From: Roseibium album
GTDB lineage: Bacteria > Pseudomonadota > Alphaproteobacteria > Rhizobiales > Stappiaceae
Assembly: GCA_001404055.1 (NCBI GenBank)
Contig: CXTY01000014.1
Location: forward strand, 496,001-560,000
Reading direction: 5' to 3'
DNA: 64,000 bases
Shown: positions 27,122 to 36,147 of the stretch, in pieces
How positions within the stretch are numbered: the first letter of the stretch is position 1
Layout of the letters: each line of letters starts with the position of its first letter
The notes under the pieces: model-generated
The model's input: only the letters and a program-made list of their open reading frames with translations
Told to the model about the DNA's origin: nothing
Database searches by the model: none
Position numbers and translations under genes: made by a program

Positions 27122-27970
27122 TCACGCCCCCTTCATCATCCGCGTCACCTGACTCATGATCAGTTTGTCAAATGCCCTGTCAGACAACCAGCGACGGAAG
27201 AACAACAACATAGTGGCCATTTTGCCGCCATGGTAGCGTGTCTGCGGCTTGGCGGATCTAACTGCTTTCAGGACCAGTTCGGTGATCACACCGGGAGGTG
27301 AAGCAACACCGTCTTTATAGGCACCAACAACCGCCTTCGCGTTTGCATTTGCGAGTTCAGAGTACGCACCCGAGCCGGACCGTTCGAGCATCGGTTCCAT
27401 CACAACATCCCCGAATTCTGTCTGGATCAACCCCGGTTCTATGAGCACCACATTTATTCCAAATTGCTCGACTTCCAGCCGCAGGCAATCGGACCAGCCT
27501 TCAAGCGCATGTTTGGTAGCGTGATACCAGCCACCAAGAGGGGAATAAATTTTTCCGCCAATTGAACTGAGGTTGATGATCTTGCCGAACTTATGGTCGC
27601 GCATGGCTGGCAGTAGCATTTGTGTCAGTCGGGCAAGGCCAAAAAGGTTCACTTCAAACTGATACCTGGCGTCTTGAATGGCAGTGTCTTCGATCGCGCC
27701 ATACATGCCGAAACCTGCATTATTGACGAGAATGCCGACACCGCCGCTTTCTCGGGTGATCAGGTCAACTGCAGCAGTTACCTCATCTTCCTTGGATATG
27801 TCCATTGCGATCAACCGGGCGCCAGCCTGTTCCAGATCGCGCATCTTGTCGATACGTCTTGCTGCAACGTAGACCGTGAGCCCTTCATTTATCAGCTTGA
27901 ATGCAATGTCTTTGCCCATGCCCGAGGAAGCGCCGGTCACGAGTGCGGTTCTGCTGAAGCGTTCGTCCAT
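27122..27970 (-). CDS. SDR family NAD(P)-dependent oxidoreductase
   Basis: A 282-residue classical short-chain dehydrogenase. The cofactor loop is TGASSGMGKDIA, NNAGFGMYG is the NNAG motif, and the catalytic triad is Ser in NLSSIGGKI with YHATKHALEGW supplying Tyr and Lys. An arginine in VYVAARR after the second strand suggests NADP preference. An AGGAG ribosome site precedes the ATG. It is followed without a gap by an AraC regulator. The substrate cannot be inferred. Confidence 0.9.
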   Translation of the reverse strand: MDERFSRTALVTGASSGMGKDIAFKLINEGLTVYVAARRIDKMRDLEQAGARLIAMDISKEDEVTAAVDLITRESGGVGILVNNAGFGMYGAIEDTAIQDARYQFEVNLFGLARLTQMLLPAMRDHKFGKIINLSSIGGKIYSPLGGWYHATKHALEGWSDCLRLEVEQFGINVVLIEPGLIQTEFGDVVMEPMLERSGSGAYSELANANAKAVVGAYKDGVASPPGVITELVLKAVRSAKPQTRYHGGKMATMLLFFRRWLSDRAFDKLIMSQVTRMMKGA

Positions 27971-28179
27971 TCCATATTTCTCCTATCAATCAACTGATAG
28001 GAAAAATGCCTCTTCAGTCACTCAACCTCACTCGCAAAAAGCGCCAAGTCTCAGCAGATCGCGACAGAAACAGCACCGCCGTAAAAGTTCAGAAATTCAA
28101 CGTATTTGGTGTTTGCCGTGATAGGAGACGATTACGCACCAAGCGCCCAAATTCGCAGCGGCCGAGAAGGCAGTTCCAC

Positions 28180-29220
28180 TCAAGTCCAGTTGAGCACGAC
28201 CTTGCCGGTTTCACCCGACTTCATGGCCGTAAACCCTTGCCGGAAGTCGTCGATATCAAACCGATGGGTGATGACATTGCGCACATCCAATCCATTCTGC
28301 AGCATGGCTATCATCTTGTACCAGGTCTCAAATATTTCGCGGCCGTAAACGCCCTTGATCGTAATTGCCTTGAACACAATGCGCGACCAGTCAACAGGCG
28401 ACTTGCCGGGGGGGATGCCAAGCAAAGCGATCCTGCCACCCATCACAAGGTTTTCGACCATCTGATCCAATGCAATCTGGTTTCCGGACATTTCCAGACC
28501 GACATCAAAGCCTTCGCGCATGCCAAGTTTCTGCTCGATGCCTTTCAGGTCTTCTTTCGCGACGTTGACCGGCACCACGTCAGCGACCCTGGTGGCCAGA
28601 TCCAATCGAGATTGGTTGACGTCTGTTATCACGACATTGCGCGCACCAACATGTCGGGCGACGGCGGCCGCCATGATGCCGATTGGGCCAGCGCCCGTAA
28701 TCAGGACATCCTCGCCAACCAGATCAAAGCTCAGCGCAGTGTGCACCGCGTTGCCGAGCGGATCGAGAATGGCGCCGATTTCATCGTCGATCTCTTCGGG
28801 AAGCGGAACAACGTTGAAGGCAGGCAAGCGCAGGTATTCTGCAAAGGCGCCTTGCTCGTTGACGCCAATGCCACGGGTTTCAGGGTCTAAGTGGAATTTG
28901 CCCGCCCTGGATTGACGGGAATGTTTGCCAATGAGATGCCCCTCACCGGAACACCGCTGACCGATCTCGAACTCGGTAACATTCCTGCCAAGTTCAACAA
29001 TTTCTCCCGCAAACTCATGTCCGGTAATCAGCGGCACCGGCACGGTTTTGGCGGCCCATTCATCCCAGTTCCAGATATGAATGTCCGTTCCGCAAATTCC
29101 TGTCTTGTTGATCTTGACCAGAACATCATCCGGGCCAATTTCGGGCACGGGAGCACGGGTCATCCAGAGCCCTTCCTCCGGTTTCGATTTGCACAGTGCC
29201 TTCATCTGATTGCTGGTCAT
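28180..29220 (-). CDS. tdh: L-threonine 3-dehydrogenase
   Basis: A 346-residue zinc-type medium-chain dehydrogenase oxidising threonine to 2-amino-3-ketobutyrate with NAD. The catalytic zinc site is in [16 protein letters not shown] and [12 protein letters not shown], and [13 protein letters not shown] binds NAD. The four cysteines that bind structural zinc in the E. coli enzyme are replaced: the lobe reads [18 protein letters not shown] (Gly, Ser, Ser, Asp at those places). Its ATG overlaps the kbl stop by four bases, the usual kbl-tdh coupling that yields glycine and acetyl-CoA. Confidence 0.95.
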   Translation of the reverse strand: MTSNQMKALCKSKPEEGLWMTRAPVPEIGPDDVLVKINKTGICGTDIHIWNWDEWAAKTVPVPLITGHEFAGEIVELGRNVTEFEIGQRCSGEGHLIGKHSRQSRAGKFHLDPETRGIGVNEQGAFAEYLRLPAFNVVPLPEEIDDEIGAILDPLGNAVHTALSFDLVGEDVLITGAGPIGIMAAAVARHVGARNVVITDVNQSRLDLATRVADVVPVNVAKEDLKGIEQKLGMREGFDVGLEMSGNQIALDQMVENLVMGGRIALLGIPPGKSPVDWSRIVFKAITIKGVYGREIFETWYKMIAMLQNGLDVRNVITHRFDIDDFRQGFTAMKSGETGKVVLNWT

Positions 29221-30404
29221 GACAAAACTCCCGTCGCCTTGCCGGCCTTCTCAAATGCAGTCAATGCCCGGTCCAATTCCGCTTTGGTCAGCGCCGCGTT
29301 CATCTGCGTACGAATGCGTGCCTGACCGCGTGGAACAACGGGGAAGAAAAAGCCGGATACATAAACACCCTCTTCAAACAGTGTAGACGCCATCGCCTGT
29401 GCAAGTTTGGCTTCACCAAGCATCACAGGAACGATCGGGTGTTCGCCTGGAAGAAGCGTAAACCCGAGATCTTCCAAACCCGCCCGCCAGTACTTTGCGT
29501 TGTCGAATAGATTTTGCCGCAGGTCATTGCCTTCTTCCACCAACCGGATGGCCTCAAGACCGCTCATAACGACTGCGGGTGGCAGGGAGTTGGAGAAGAG
29601 GTAAGGACGCGCACGCTGGCGCAGAAGATCAATGACCGGTTGAGGCCCCGCAATGTAACCGCCGATGCCACCGCCCAGCGCCTTGCCAAGTGTGCCGGTC
29701 AGAATGTCGACATCGACACCAAAATGTGCAGGTGTTCCCTCACCCTTCGGTCCCATGAAACCGGTGGCATGACAATCATCGACCATCACCACAGCGTCAT
29801 ATTTTTTGGCAAGTGCCGTGACTTCCGGAAGCTTGGCAAGATACCCGTCCATCGAGAACACACCGTCGGTTGCGACCATGATATGGCGCGCACCCGCTTC
29901 CCGAGCCTCTATCAATTTCGCCTCAAGGTCCGTCATGTCGGAATTGGCATATCTGAACCGCTTGGCCTTGCAGAGCCGGATCCCATCAATGATCGAAGCG
30001 TGGTTGAGCGCGTCTGACACAATTGCATCCTCGGGCCCTAGCAATGGCTCGAACAGGCCGCCATTTGCATCAAAACAAGCGGCGAACAGGATGGCGTCAT
30101 CCTTTCCGAGGAACTTCGCGAGACGGTGTTCAAGTTCCCGGTGGATGTCTTGCGTGCCGCAAATAAATCGAACTGACGCCATGCCATATCCTTTAGGATC
30201 CATGGCGTTTTTGGCTGCTTCGATCAGCGCTGGATGATCGGCAAGGCCCAGGTAATTATTGGCACAAAGATTGATGACTTCCTTGCCACCAACCTTGATC
30301 AAACCACCCTGAGGCGACGTGATCAGTCGCTCCCGCTTGTAAAGCCCTTCGGCTTTTATCTCAGCGAGGGTTTCGGAAATGGAAGACAGAAAAGCATTGG
30401 ACAC
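29217..30404 (-). CDS. kbl: glycine C-acetyltransferase (2-amino-3-ketobutyrate CoA ligase)
   Basis: A 395-residue PLP enzyme of the alpha-oxoamine synthase family that cleaves 2-amino-3-ketobutyrate with CoA to glycine and acetyl-CoA. [14 protein letters not shown] is the N-terminal signature, [13 protein letters not shown] gives the PLP-ring Asp and His, and [14 protein letters not shown] carries the Schiff-base lysine. The start is GTG, supported by a GGAG site eight bases upstream. It is the first gene of the kbl-tdh operon. The XRE-cupin gene lies further upstream on the same strand and may regulate it. Confidence 0.95.
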   Translation of the reverse strand: MSNAFLSSISETLAEIKAEGLYKRERLITSPQGGLIKVGGKEVINLCANNYLGLADHPALIEAAKNAMDPKGYGMASVRFICGTQDIHRELEHRLAKFLGKDDAILFAACFDANGGLFEPLLGPEDAIVSDALNHASIIDGIRLCKAKRFRYANSDMTDLEAKLIEAREAGARHIMVATDGVFSMDGYLAKLPEVTALAKKYDAVVMVDDCHATGFMGPKGEGTPAHFGVDVDILTGTLGKALGGGIGGYIAGPQPVIDLLRQRARPYLFSNSLPPAVVMSGLEAIRLVEEGNDLRQNLFDNAKYWRAGLEDLGFTLLPGEHPIVPVMLGEAKLAQAMASTLFEEGVYVSGFFFPVVPRGQARIRTQMNAALTKAELDRALTAFEKAGKATGVLS

Positions 30405-30516
30405 GTCACATCTCCGGCAAAATGGATTTTAATCCACCATACCGGAATTTTGTTCCAATTAAAAGAACTCACTTCCAATATGACGGATTCGTAATGTCAC
30501 TCGGATAATCTGGGCG

Positions 30517-31077
30517 TTAAAATTTAACGACCATCAATATTGCCCTGGCAGCTCCGTCCAGCGCTTCAATGCAATGAGGTACATCGGCTGCATATCGCGC
30601 CGTGTCGCCTTTGTTAATGACACCCTTCGCAACGCCGGACGTCACCTCCAGCTTTCCATCCTCGGCAATCAGCTGTTCACGCGTGCCACGTTCATGAGGC
30701 TTGCTTTCAAGCTTGCCGCATTCTGCAAAAATCAATTCATAGACTTCAAAGCGCCCGGTATCTTGCGGCGGCGACAAGATACGGATCTTGCAGCCATCCC
30801 CTGCCCGGTCCAGGGCCGGTGTCTGATGTTCGTGCAGTATTTCCACACGGTCTTCGGCAGCCTCCTCACCCAGCAACCCGGCAAAATCGACATTCAATGC
30901 CCGTGTCAGGTTCAAAAGAGTTGCGACCGTTGGATTGGACTCTCCCCTTTCGATCTGGCTGACCATGGATCTGGAAACACCGGAGAGCTTTTCAACGGCT
31001 TCGAGTGAAAGCCCTTGAGTACGCCGTGCATTTTTCAACCGTTCAGGGAGGCGGGAGAGAACATCAGAATCTGTCAT
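30517..31077 (-). CDS. XRE family transcriptional regulator with cupin domain
   Basis: A 186-residue regulator. The N-terminal XRE helix-turn-helix is at residues about 10-65 (RRTQGLSLEAVEKLSGVSRS, then MVSQIERGESNPTVATL). A C-terminal cupin sensor domain is at about 110-185 (VPHCIEALDGAARAIL). Relatives include SutR, PuuR and other amino-acid or amine-sensing repressors. The adjacent kbl-tdh operon is a plausible target. The stop codon lies in an AT-rich palindrome (30515-30529). A candidate operator sits directly upstream of its start. Confidence 0.88.
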   Translation of the reverse strand: MTDSDVLSRLPERLKNARRTQGLSLEAVEKLSGVSRSMVSQIERGESNPTVATLLNLTRALNVDFAGLLGEEAAEDRVEILHEHQTPALDRAGDGCKIRILSPPQDTGRFEVYELIFAECGKLESKPHERGTREQLIAEDGKLEVTSGVAKGVINKGDTARYAADVPHCIEALDGAARAILMVVKF

Positions 31078-31081
31078 GACG

Positions 31082-31132
31082 GCACTAAAGTTGGTTTGAG
31101 CAGATTATGCAAACCTTCTTTTGCACTAAAGT
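31082..31132. promoter_or_regulatory. candidate operator of the XRE-cupin regulator
   Basis: In the divergent spacer between the XRE gene (start 31077) and the membrane protein gene (start 31214), TGCAAA at 31108-31113 and TTTGCA at 31120-31125 form an inverted repeat with six bases between. In addition GCACTAAAGT occurs twice as a direct repeat (31082-31091 and 31123-31132), 41 bases or about four helical turns apart. Autoregulation is inferred from position only. Confidence 0.5.
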
Positions 31133-31213
31133 CTAACATTGCAAGTGTGTTAGCGTTGATCTGCCTGCGGTCATAAAAACAAAACCGCAGTGCACTTTTG
31201 GGGGGATTTCTGC

Positions 31214-31582
31214 ATGCAACCAATACCACGATTGTATTTCATCACCGCCGCCGTCTTTGCGCTTTTGGGAATGATCTGGGGCATCGTGATGTCAGCCACG
31301 ATGGATCACACGCTGTCGCCTGCTCATGGCCACCTGAACTTGATCGGGTTTGTCATGATAGCCGTTTTCGGCACCTATTACGCACTCGTACCCAAAGCGA
31401 CTGAAGGACGCCTGGCGGTCATCCACTACGGACTGACTGTGCTCACGGTAATCGTCATGGTTCCGGGCATTGTGCTCGCAATCAATGAGAACGGTGAAAT
31501 ACTTGCCAAACTCGGATCGGTCCTTGCAGTTCTGACGATGCTGATATTTCTCTATGTTGTCGTGCGCAACAGGTCCGACTAA
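31214..31582 (+). CDS. small four-helix membrane protein resembling heme-copper oxidase subunit I fragment
   Basis: A 122-residue membrane protein with about four transmembrane helices (near residues 5-27, 35-55, 65-87 and 93-113). The AHGHLNLIGFV sequence after the first helix resembles the heme-ligand region of cytochrome oxidase/NO reductase subunit I family proteins, of which this would be a short stand-alone relative. The ATG at 31214 is chosen for a G-rich ribosome site and because the helix begins there. No other oxidase gene is adjacent. Its function is unknown. Confidence 0.75.
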   Translation: MQPIPRLYFITAAVFALLGMIWGIVMSATMDHTLSPAHGHLNLIGFVMIAVFGTYYALVPKATEGRLAVIHYGLTVLTVIVMVPGIVLAINENGEILAKLGSVLAVLTMLIFLYVVVRNRSD

Positions 31583-31784
31583 CCCTTTATCAACCGGGGG
31601 AATCCGGCGGTTCCAAATCACTTACCCGGGCGGCTTTCCCAAGCCGTCGCTTCCGGGGCGCATCCTGTCGCTTTCGGAACATTTTCGAACCCGCCTCTTC
31701 AACTAGCGTTTCGTCAACAAACGATGCAGTCCAATCGAAGAAATTGGGGCTGCAAATATTCAGGAAACGCCCCGGAGAAAATAC

Positions 31785-33455
31785 ATGGCCAGCGATATTG
31801 AAATTGCCCGTGCAGCCAAGATGAAGCCCATTCAGGAAATCGGTTCCCGTCTGAATATTCCAGAGGAGTCCCTTCAGCCATACGGGCGTACCAAAGCCAA
31901 GATATCTGCTGATTTTCTGGAAGGTCTCAATGGCAAGGAAAACGGCAAGCTGATCCTGGTTACCGCGATCAACCCGACGCCGGCCGGTGAAGGCAAGACC
32001 ACGACCACCGTTGGCCTGGGTGACGGCCTCAACAAGATCGGCAAGAACGCCATGATCTGTTTGAGAGAACCCTCCCTTGGTCCGTGCTTCGGCATGAAGG
32101 GCGGCGCCGCCGGTGGTGGATATGCGCAGGTCGTTCCAATGGAAGACATCAACCTGCACTTCACAGGTGATTTCCACGCCATCACTTCAGCCCACAATCT
32201 CCTTTCTGCGCTGATTGAAAACCACATCTATTGGGGCAACAAGCTAGAAATCGACCAGCGACGCGTCACGTGGCGCCGTGTTCTGGACATGAATGATCGT
32301 GCTCTACGTTCAATCGTTTGCTCGCTTGGCGGTGTCGCCAACGGTTTTCCGCGCGAAAGTGGCTTCGACATCACCGTCGCCTCTGAAATCATGGCAATCC
32401 TGTGCCTTTCAACGGATCTCGAAGACCTTCAAAAGCGTCTTGGTGACATTATTGTCGCCTATCGCCGCGACCGGTCGGCTATCACCGCACGTGAACTGGA
32501 AGCAGATGGCGCAATGACAGTTCTTCTGAAGGAAGCCCTTCAGCCGAACCTGGTGCAGACCCTGGAAAACAACCCGGCCTTCATCCATGGCGGCCCGTTC
32601 GCAAACATTGCACACGGCTGCAACTCGGTTGTTGCCACCCAGACTGCACTGAAGCTTACCGACTATGTGGTCACGGAAGCTGGATTTGGTGCCGACCTTG
32701 GCGCAGAAAAATTCTTCGACATCAAGTGCCGCAAGGCCGGTCTGTCGCCGGACGCAGTCGTGATTGTCGCGACGATCAAGGCGCTGAAGATGAACGGCGG
32801 CGTTGCCAAGGAAAATCTTGGTTCGGAAAATGTCGAGGCGGTTCAAAAAGGCTGCGCCAACCTTGGCCGTCACATTGAAAACATCAAGCAGTTCGGTGTT
32901 CCGGCTGTTGTTGCCATCAACCACTTCACCGCTGACACGGATGCGGAAGTTCAGGCTGTGAAAAATTACTGCGCCGAACTTGGTGTAGATGCCATTCTGG
33001 CAACGCACTGGGCAAACGGTTCTGCGGGCACCGAAGAATTGGCCGTCCGCGTTGCCGAACTGGCCGAGAGCCGCGCAGCCCAGTTCGCTCCGCTCTATGA
33101 AGATAACTTGTCGCTGTTCGAAAAGATCGAGACCGTTGCCAAACGCATCTACCGGGCTGACGAAGTGCTGGCAGACAAATCGGTTCGCGATCAGCTGAAA
33201 CGTTGGGAAGCAGACGGTTTTGGCGACCTTCCGGTCTGTATGGCCAAGACACAATACTCATTTACCACCGATCCGCAGCTGCGCGGTGCCCCAACCGGCC
33301 ACAGTCTACCGGTCCGGGAAGTCCGGCTCTCGGCCGGTGCAGGTTTCATTGTCGTCATCTGCGGTGAAATCATGACCATGCCCGGCCTGCCGCGCGTGCC
33401 GTCGGCCAATCAGATCCGGCTCGATGATCAAGGGCAGATTGAAGGTTTGTTCTAA
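31785..33455 (+). CDS. fhs: formate--tetrahydrofolate ligase
   Basis: A 556-residue enzyme joining formate and THF with ATP, or running in reverse to release formate and conserve ATP during methyl oxidation. The P-loop is at residues about 64-80 ([19 protein letters not shown]). [21 protein letters not shown] and [11 protein letters not shown] are family signatures, and the length is full. It heads the C1/corrinoid block. In that setting the reverse direction, disposing of methylene/formyl-THF as formate, is the likely role. No folD is present in the window. Confidence 0.97.
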   Translation: MASDIEIARAAKMKPIQEIGSRLNIPEESLQPYGRTKAKISADFLEGLNGKENGKLILVTAINPTPAGEGKTTTTVGLGDGLNKIGKNAMICLREPSLGPCFGMKGGAAGGGYAQVVPMEDINLHFTGDFHAITSAHNLLSALIENHIYWGNKLEIDQRRVTWRRVLDMNDRALRSIVCSLGGVANGFPRESGFDITVASEIMAILCLSTDLEDLQKRLGDIIVAYRRDRSAITARELEADGAMTVLLKEALQPNLVQTLENNPAFIHGGPFANIAHGCNSVVATQTALKLTDYVVTEAGFGADLGAEKFFDIKCRKAGLSPDAVVIVATIKALKMNGGVAKENLGSENVEAVQKGCANLGRHIENIKQFGVPAVVAINHFTADTDAEVQAVKNYCAELGVDAILATHWANGSAGTEELAVRVAELAESRAAQFAPLYEDNLSLFEKIETVAKRIYRADEVLADKSVRDQLKRWEADGFGDLPVCMAKTQYSFTTDPQLRGAPTGHSLPVREVRLSAGAGFIVVICGEIMTMPGLPRVPSANQIRLDDQGQIEGLF

Positions 33456-33465
33456 GCTGATCAAA

Positions 33466-33956
33466 CTATTGGGTAACCAGCCATCTGCGTTGCAGGCGCG
33501 GTTCGCCGGCAACGCATGAAATTTTGGACGCGGTGGCTTGCCTTCTTTGGTTTTGGTAAGCTTTCGCGTCCTTTTCTGTCGTGCAAGATGGGCGGGACAT
33601 GAGCGAGTAGCCCTTTGTGCGCAGGCAACGTTGAAACTGGCGCGCACGAAGTGCCTCGTTTGGATCGTAGCTGACAATCATGGGTGGCGCGGCGTAACCT
33701 CGATACCCGTAACAAGCCAGCCAGCACAGTAGCGCGGGCCAAAACCGCCATAACCTCCAAAACCGCCGACCGTTCGCGTTTCAAAGGCAGGCGGCACCTC
33801 CCTCAAGGCCACCACCTGACAGGCGTCGATCACATTGCTGCGTTGCGCCGCGGAGGATCCGGTCTTGTGAACAAACTGAACGGCTCCGCCAAGCGATTGG
33901 CAGGCAACAGCAGCAAGGCAGATGATCAAGAACGCAACGACCGAACGAGCCTTCAT
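33466..33956 (-). pseudogene. small Gly/Tyr-rich lipoprotein, apparently frameshifted
   Basis: The minus-strand frame from ATG 33956 (GGAAG site upstream) begins with a lipoprotein signal peptide (FLIICLAAVAC lipobox). It continues through IDACQVVALREVPPAFETR to GGFGGYGGFGPRYCAGW and then stops at 33678. The overlapping frame continues the family-like pattern as CYGYRGYAAPPMIVSYDPN and LRARQFQRCLRTKGYSL, down to a stop at 33466. The two halves read as one protein of about 160 residues if a single-base shift near 33700-33730 is corrected. Either a sequencing error or a genuine lesion is possible. It lies between fhs and the corrinoid gene, on the opposite strand. Confidence 0.6.
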
Positions 33957-34164
33957 CGTAGTCTTCCGAAATGTCGATAGACCTTGATCAAAAACCATCC
34001 ATTTCTGGTTTGCAAACGACGGAATCTGACGCTCTGGGATGTCCCCCTTCCAGCCCTGTCGCGTAAAGGACTGGTGGTGTCGTTTTGAAGATATCGGCGA
34101 ATCCGACTTGAGGCATAAGGTCTTTTACTAAGATGAATACCATTGCGCGCTGTTGGAGCTGCCC

Positions 34165-34869
34165 ATGTCTGACGAAGACGATATCGATCTCGCCTCCCTC
34201 TCTGACGACGAACTTGTCGAGCAGATGCATGATGACCTTTACGACGGGCTGCAGGAAGAGATTGAAGAATCTGTCAATATTCTTCTTGAGCGCGGCTGGG
34301 CACCTTATGAAGTTCTGACCAAAGCTCTTGTTGAAGGCATGCGCATCGTCGGGGTCGATTTCCGCGATGGCATTCTGTTCGTGCCAGAGGTTTTGCTTTC
34401 CGCCAACGCGATGAAGGCCGGCATGGGCATCTTACGCCCTCTTCTGGCCAAAACAGGCGCTCCCAAGGTCGGCAAGATCGTGATCGGTACGGTCAAGGGC
34501 GACATTCACGACATTGGCAAGAACCTCGTTTCCATGATGATGGAAGGCGCCGGTTTTGAAGTGATCGATATCGGCATCAACAACCCCATCGAAAACTATC
34601 TGGCGGCTCTGGAAGAACATCAGCCTGACATTCTTGGAATGTCCGCGCTTCTGACGACAACCATGCCTTACATGAAGGTTGTCATCGACGAGATGAAAGC
34701 AAAGGGCATTCGGGACGATTATATCGTGCTCGTTGGCGGCGCACCGCTGAACGAGGAATTCGGCGAAGCCGTTGGCGCAGACGGTTATTGCCGGGATGCA
34801 GCTGTTGCAGTGGAAATGGCCAAGGACCTCATTGCCCGCCGCCACAATCAGCTTGCTAACAGAGGCTAA
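34165..34869 (+). CDS. corrinoid (B12-binding) methyl carrier protein, MtbC/MttC-like
   Basis: A 234-residue protein in two parts: a helical Met-synthase-like cap (residues about 30-100; ALVEGMRIVGVDF and GILFVPEVLLSANAM) and a cobalamin-binding Rossmann domain whose lower-ligand motif GDIHDIGKN (DxHxxG) is at about residues 112-120. Such proteins receive methyl groups from MttB-type methyltransferases on Co(I). The N-terminus carries an extra acidic stretch (DEDDIDLASLSDDEL) absent from archaeal MttC. ATG 34165 is preferred over TTG 34153 because a GGAG site precedes it. It is the first gene of the plus-strand C1 operon. No MttB gene is adjacent. Confidence 0.93.
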   Translation: MSDEDDIDLASLSDDELVEQMHDDLYDGLQEEIEESVNILLERGWAPYEVLTKALVEGMRIVGVDFRDGILFVPEVLLSANAMKAGMGILRPLLAKTGAPKVGKIVIGTVKGDIHDIGKNLVSMMMEGAGFEVIDIGINNPIENYLAALEEHQPDILGMSALLTTTMPYMKVVIDEMKAKGIRDDYIVLVGGAPLNEEFGEAVGADGYCRDAAVAVEMAKDLIARRHNQLANRG

Positions 34870-34944
34870 GACGAGCGCACGTCCTTTAAATGTTGGATCA
34901 TTTGATGACGAAAAGCAGTTCACTCGGCAAGACGTGTCACGAAG

Positions 34945-34963
34945 CGCGATGCAATGCATCGTG
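34945..34963. repeat. palindromic hairpin in the 5' region of the DUF1638 gene
   Basis: CGATGCA and TGCATCG pair perfectly across one base, and two more pairs (one G-T) extend the stem outward. It sits in the 214-base spacer between the corrinoid gene and DUF1638. There is no T-run, so a terminator is unlikely. It may be an RNA-processing element or a protein site. Confidence 0.35.
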
Positions 34964-35083
34964 CAAGCAGGGTCACGCTGCCGATGAACTGCATTCCGTT
35001 TCCAGACAGGCAAGGCTCTTTCGCTCTCGTCAAGTGACCCAACACTCAAAAGGCGTGCTCTGATGTTCAAGGAGGCAGCCGAA

Positions 35084-35731
35084 ATGCAAACGGGCGAGCC
35101 TCTATTTCCGATAGAACCGGATGAGAGCGCGAACGACAAGATCGGTCGCGTTCTTGTTATTGCCTGTGGTGCTCTTGCCCGGGAAATCGTCGCAATCCGC
35201 GATCAGAACAAGCTCGATCATATCGATCTGACCTGCCTTCCTGCCAAGCTCCACAACTCACCTGAAAAAATCCCGGAAGAAGTCCGCCGCGCAATTCTGC
35301 TCAACCAGAATGTCTATTCCGACATACTTGTTGCCTACGGCGATTGCGGAACCGGGGGTCTTCTTGACCGGGTACTGGAAGAAACAGGTACTCGCAGAAT
35401 TGAGGGCGCACATTGTTATGCTTTCTATTCCGGCATTGAGGCCTTCGACCAGATGGAAGAAGACCAGCTTGGTACCTTCTACCTGACAGACTTCCTGGCG
35501 CGCCACTTTCAGACCATGGTGATCGAACCGCTCGGGCTCGATTGGCATCCGCATTTGCGTGACATGTATTTCGCGCATTATACGCGCGCGCTTTACATCG
35601 CCCAGACAGACGATCCTGCATTGGAAGAGGCCGCCCGAAAGGCCGCCGAAAGGCTTAAACTGCCCTTCGAAATACAACGGACAGGCTTTGGATTGCTGTC
35701 GCCTTTTCTGGCAAGCCGGTCCAAGAACTGA
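35084..35731 (+). CDS. DUF1638 domain protein of the corrinoid C1 operon
   Basis: A protein of about 215 residues in the DUF1638 family, which co-occurs with corrinoid methyltransferase genes in bacteria and methanogens but has no assigned reaction. It shows an alpha/beta start (VLVIACGALAREIVAI), CLPAKLHNSPEKIPE and a conserved VAYGDCGTGG loop with cysteine. Several further Cys/His residues (AHCYAF, HPHLRDMYFAHY) could bind a metal or corrinoid. The ATG at 35084 is preferred over ATG 35063 because AAGGAGG lies eight bases before it. A role in corrinoid or methyl transfer chemistry is inferred only from context. Confidence 0.9.
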   Translation: MQTGEPLFPIEPDESANDKIGRVLVIACGALAREIVAIRDQNKLDHIDLTCLPAKLHNSPEKIPEEVRRAILLNQNVYSDILVAYGDCGTGGLLDRVLEETGTRRIEGAHCYAFYSGIEAFDQMEEDQLGTFYLTDFLARHFQTMVIEPLGLDWHPHLRDMYFAHYTRALYIAQTDDPALEEAARKAAERLKLPFEIQRTGFGLLSPFLASRSKN

Positions 35732-35844
35732 TCACACTCTATATCCATAAGGGATAAGTCGGTTTTTCACGCGGCGATGCCGCTATCAGGCGACCTGAAA
35801 ACAAACTTCTCCGGCAATCATGGTTTCAAGAGGAAAGAGAAACC

Positions 35845-36147
35845 ATGGCGCAGAAGATCATTGTTTTTTGGCGGGACATCCCGGCACAGATCCTGGTGAA
35901 AAAGGGACGCAAATCGGCCCGCCGGGAAATGCCGAAAATATTCATGGAAACAATTGACGCCTGCGCCATGCGGGTCGGGGCAAAAGACAGCGAAGCCTAT
36001 ATGGCAGAGTGGCGGCGTGCCAACCCAATCGAAGTCTCTGACGACCTTGAAATGGAAGCGGAAACGGCCTTGAGCGGTCTCGTCGCTGCCTATCCAAAAG
36101 ATCGACTGAAAACCCTGCTCGCAAGTGGAGGCACGGAGAATGACTGA
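35845..36147 (+). CDS. small Virulence_fact (PF13769) family protein of the C1 operon
   Basis: A soluble 100-residue basic protein. It contains IIVFWRDIPAQILVKKGRKS and an AYMAEWRRANP block that define the family, which is labelled a virulence factor in databases without known function. In methyl-metabolism loci it is consistently next to DUF1638 and MetF-like genes. The start has an AGAGGAAAGAG site. Its end overlaps the next ATG by eight bases, so translation with the reductase is probably coupled. An accessory or assembly role for the C1 enzymes is inferred. Confidence 0.88.
   Translation: MAQKIIVFWRDIPAQILVKKGRKSARREMPKIFMETIDACAMRVGAKDSEAYMAEWRRANPIEVSDDLEMEAETALSGLVAAYPKDRLKTLLASGGTEND

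Noticed and set aside
28006-28890. 294-codon plus-strand frame over tdh
   Set aside because: It lies antisense to tdh, which has all catalytic motifs. The frame is a by-product of codon bias.
30515-30529. CGTTAAAATTTAACG palindrome as terminator of the XRE gene
   Set aside because: It includes the stop codon, is too AT-rich to be a stable stem and lacks a following T-run. A chance palindrome is as likely.
32409-33254. 281-codon minus-strand frame over fhs
   Set aside because: fhs is intact and full length on the plus strand. The antisense frame lacks a ribosome site and protein-like composition.
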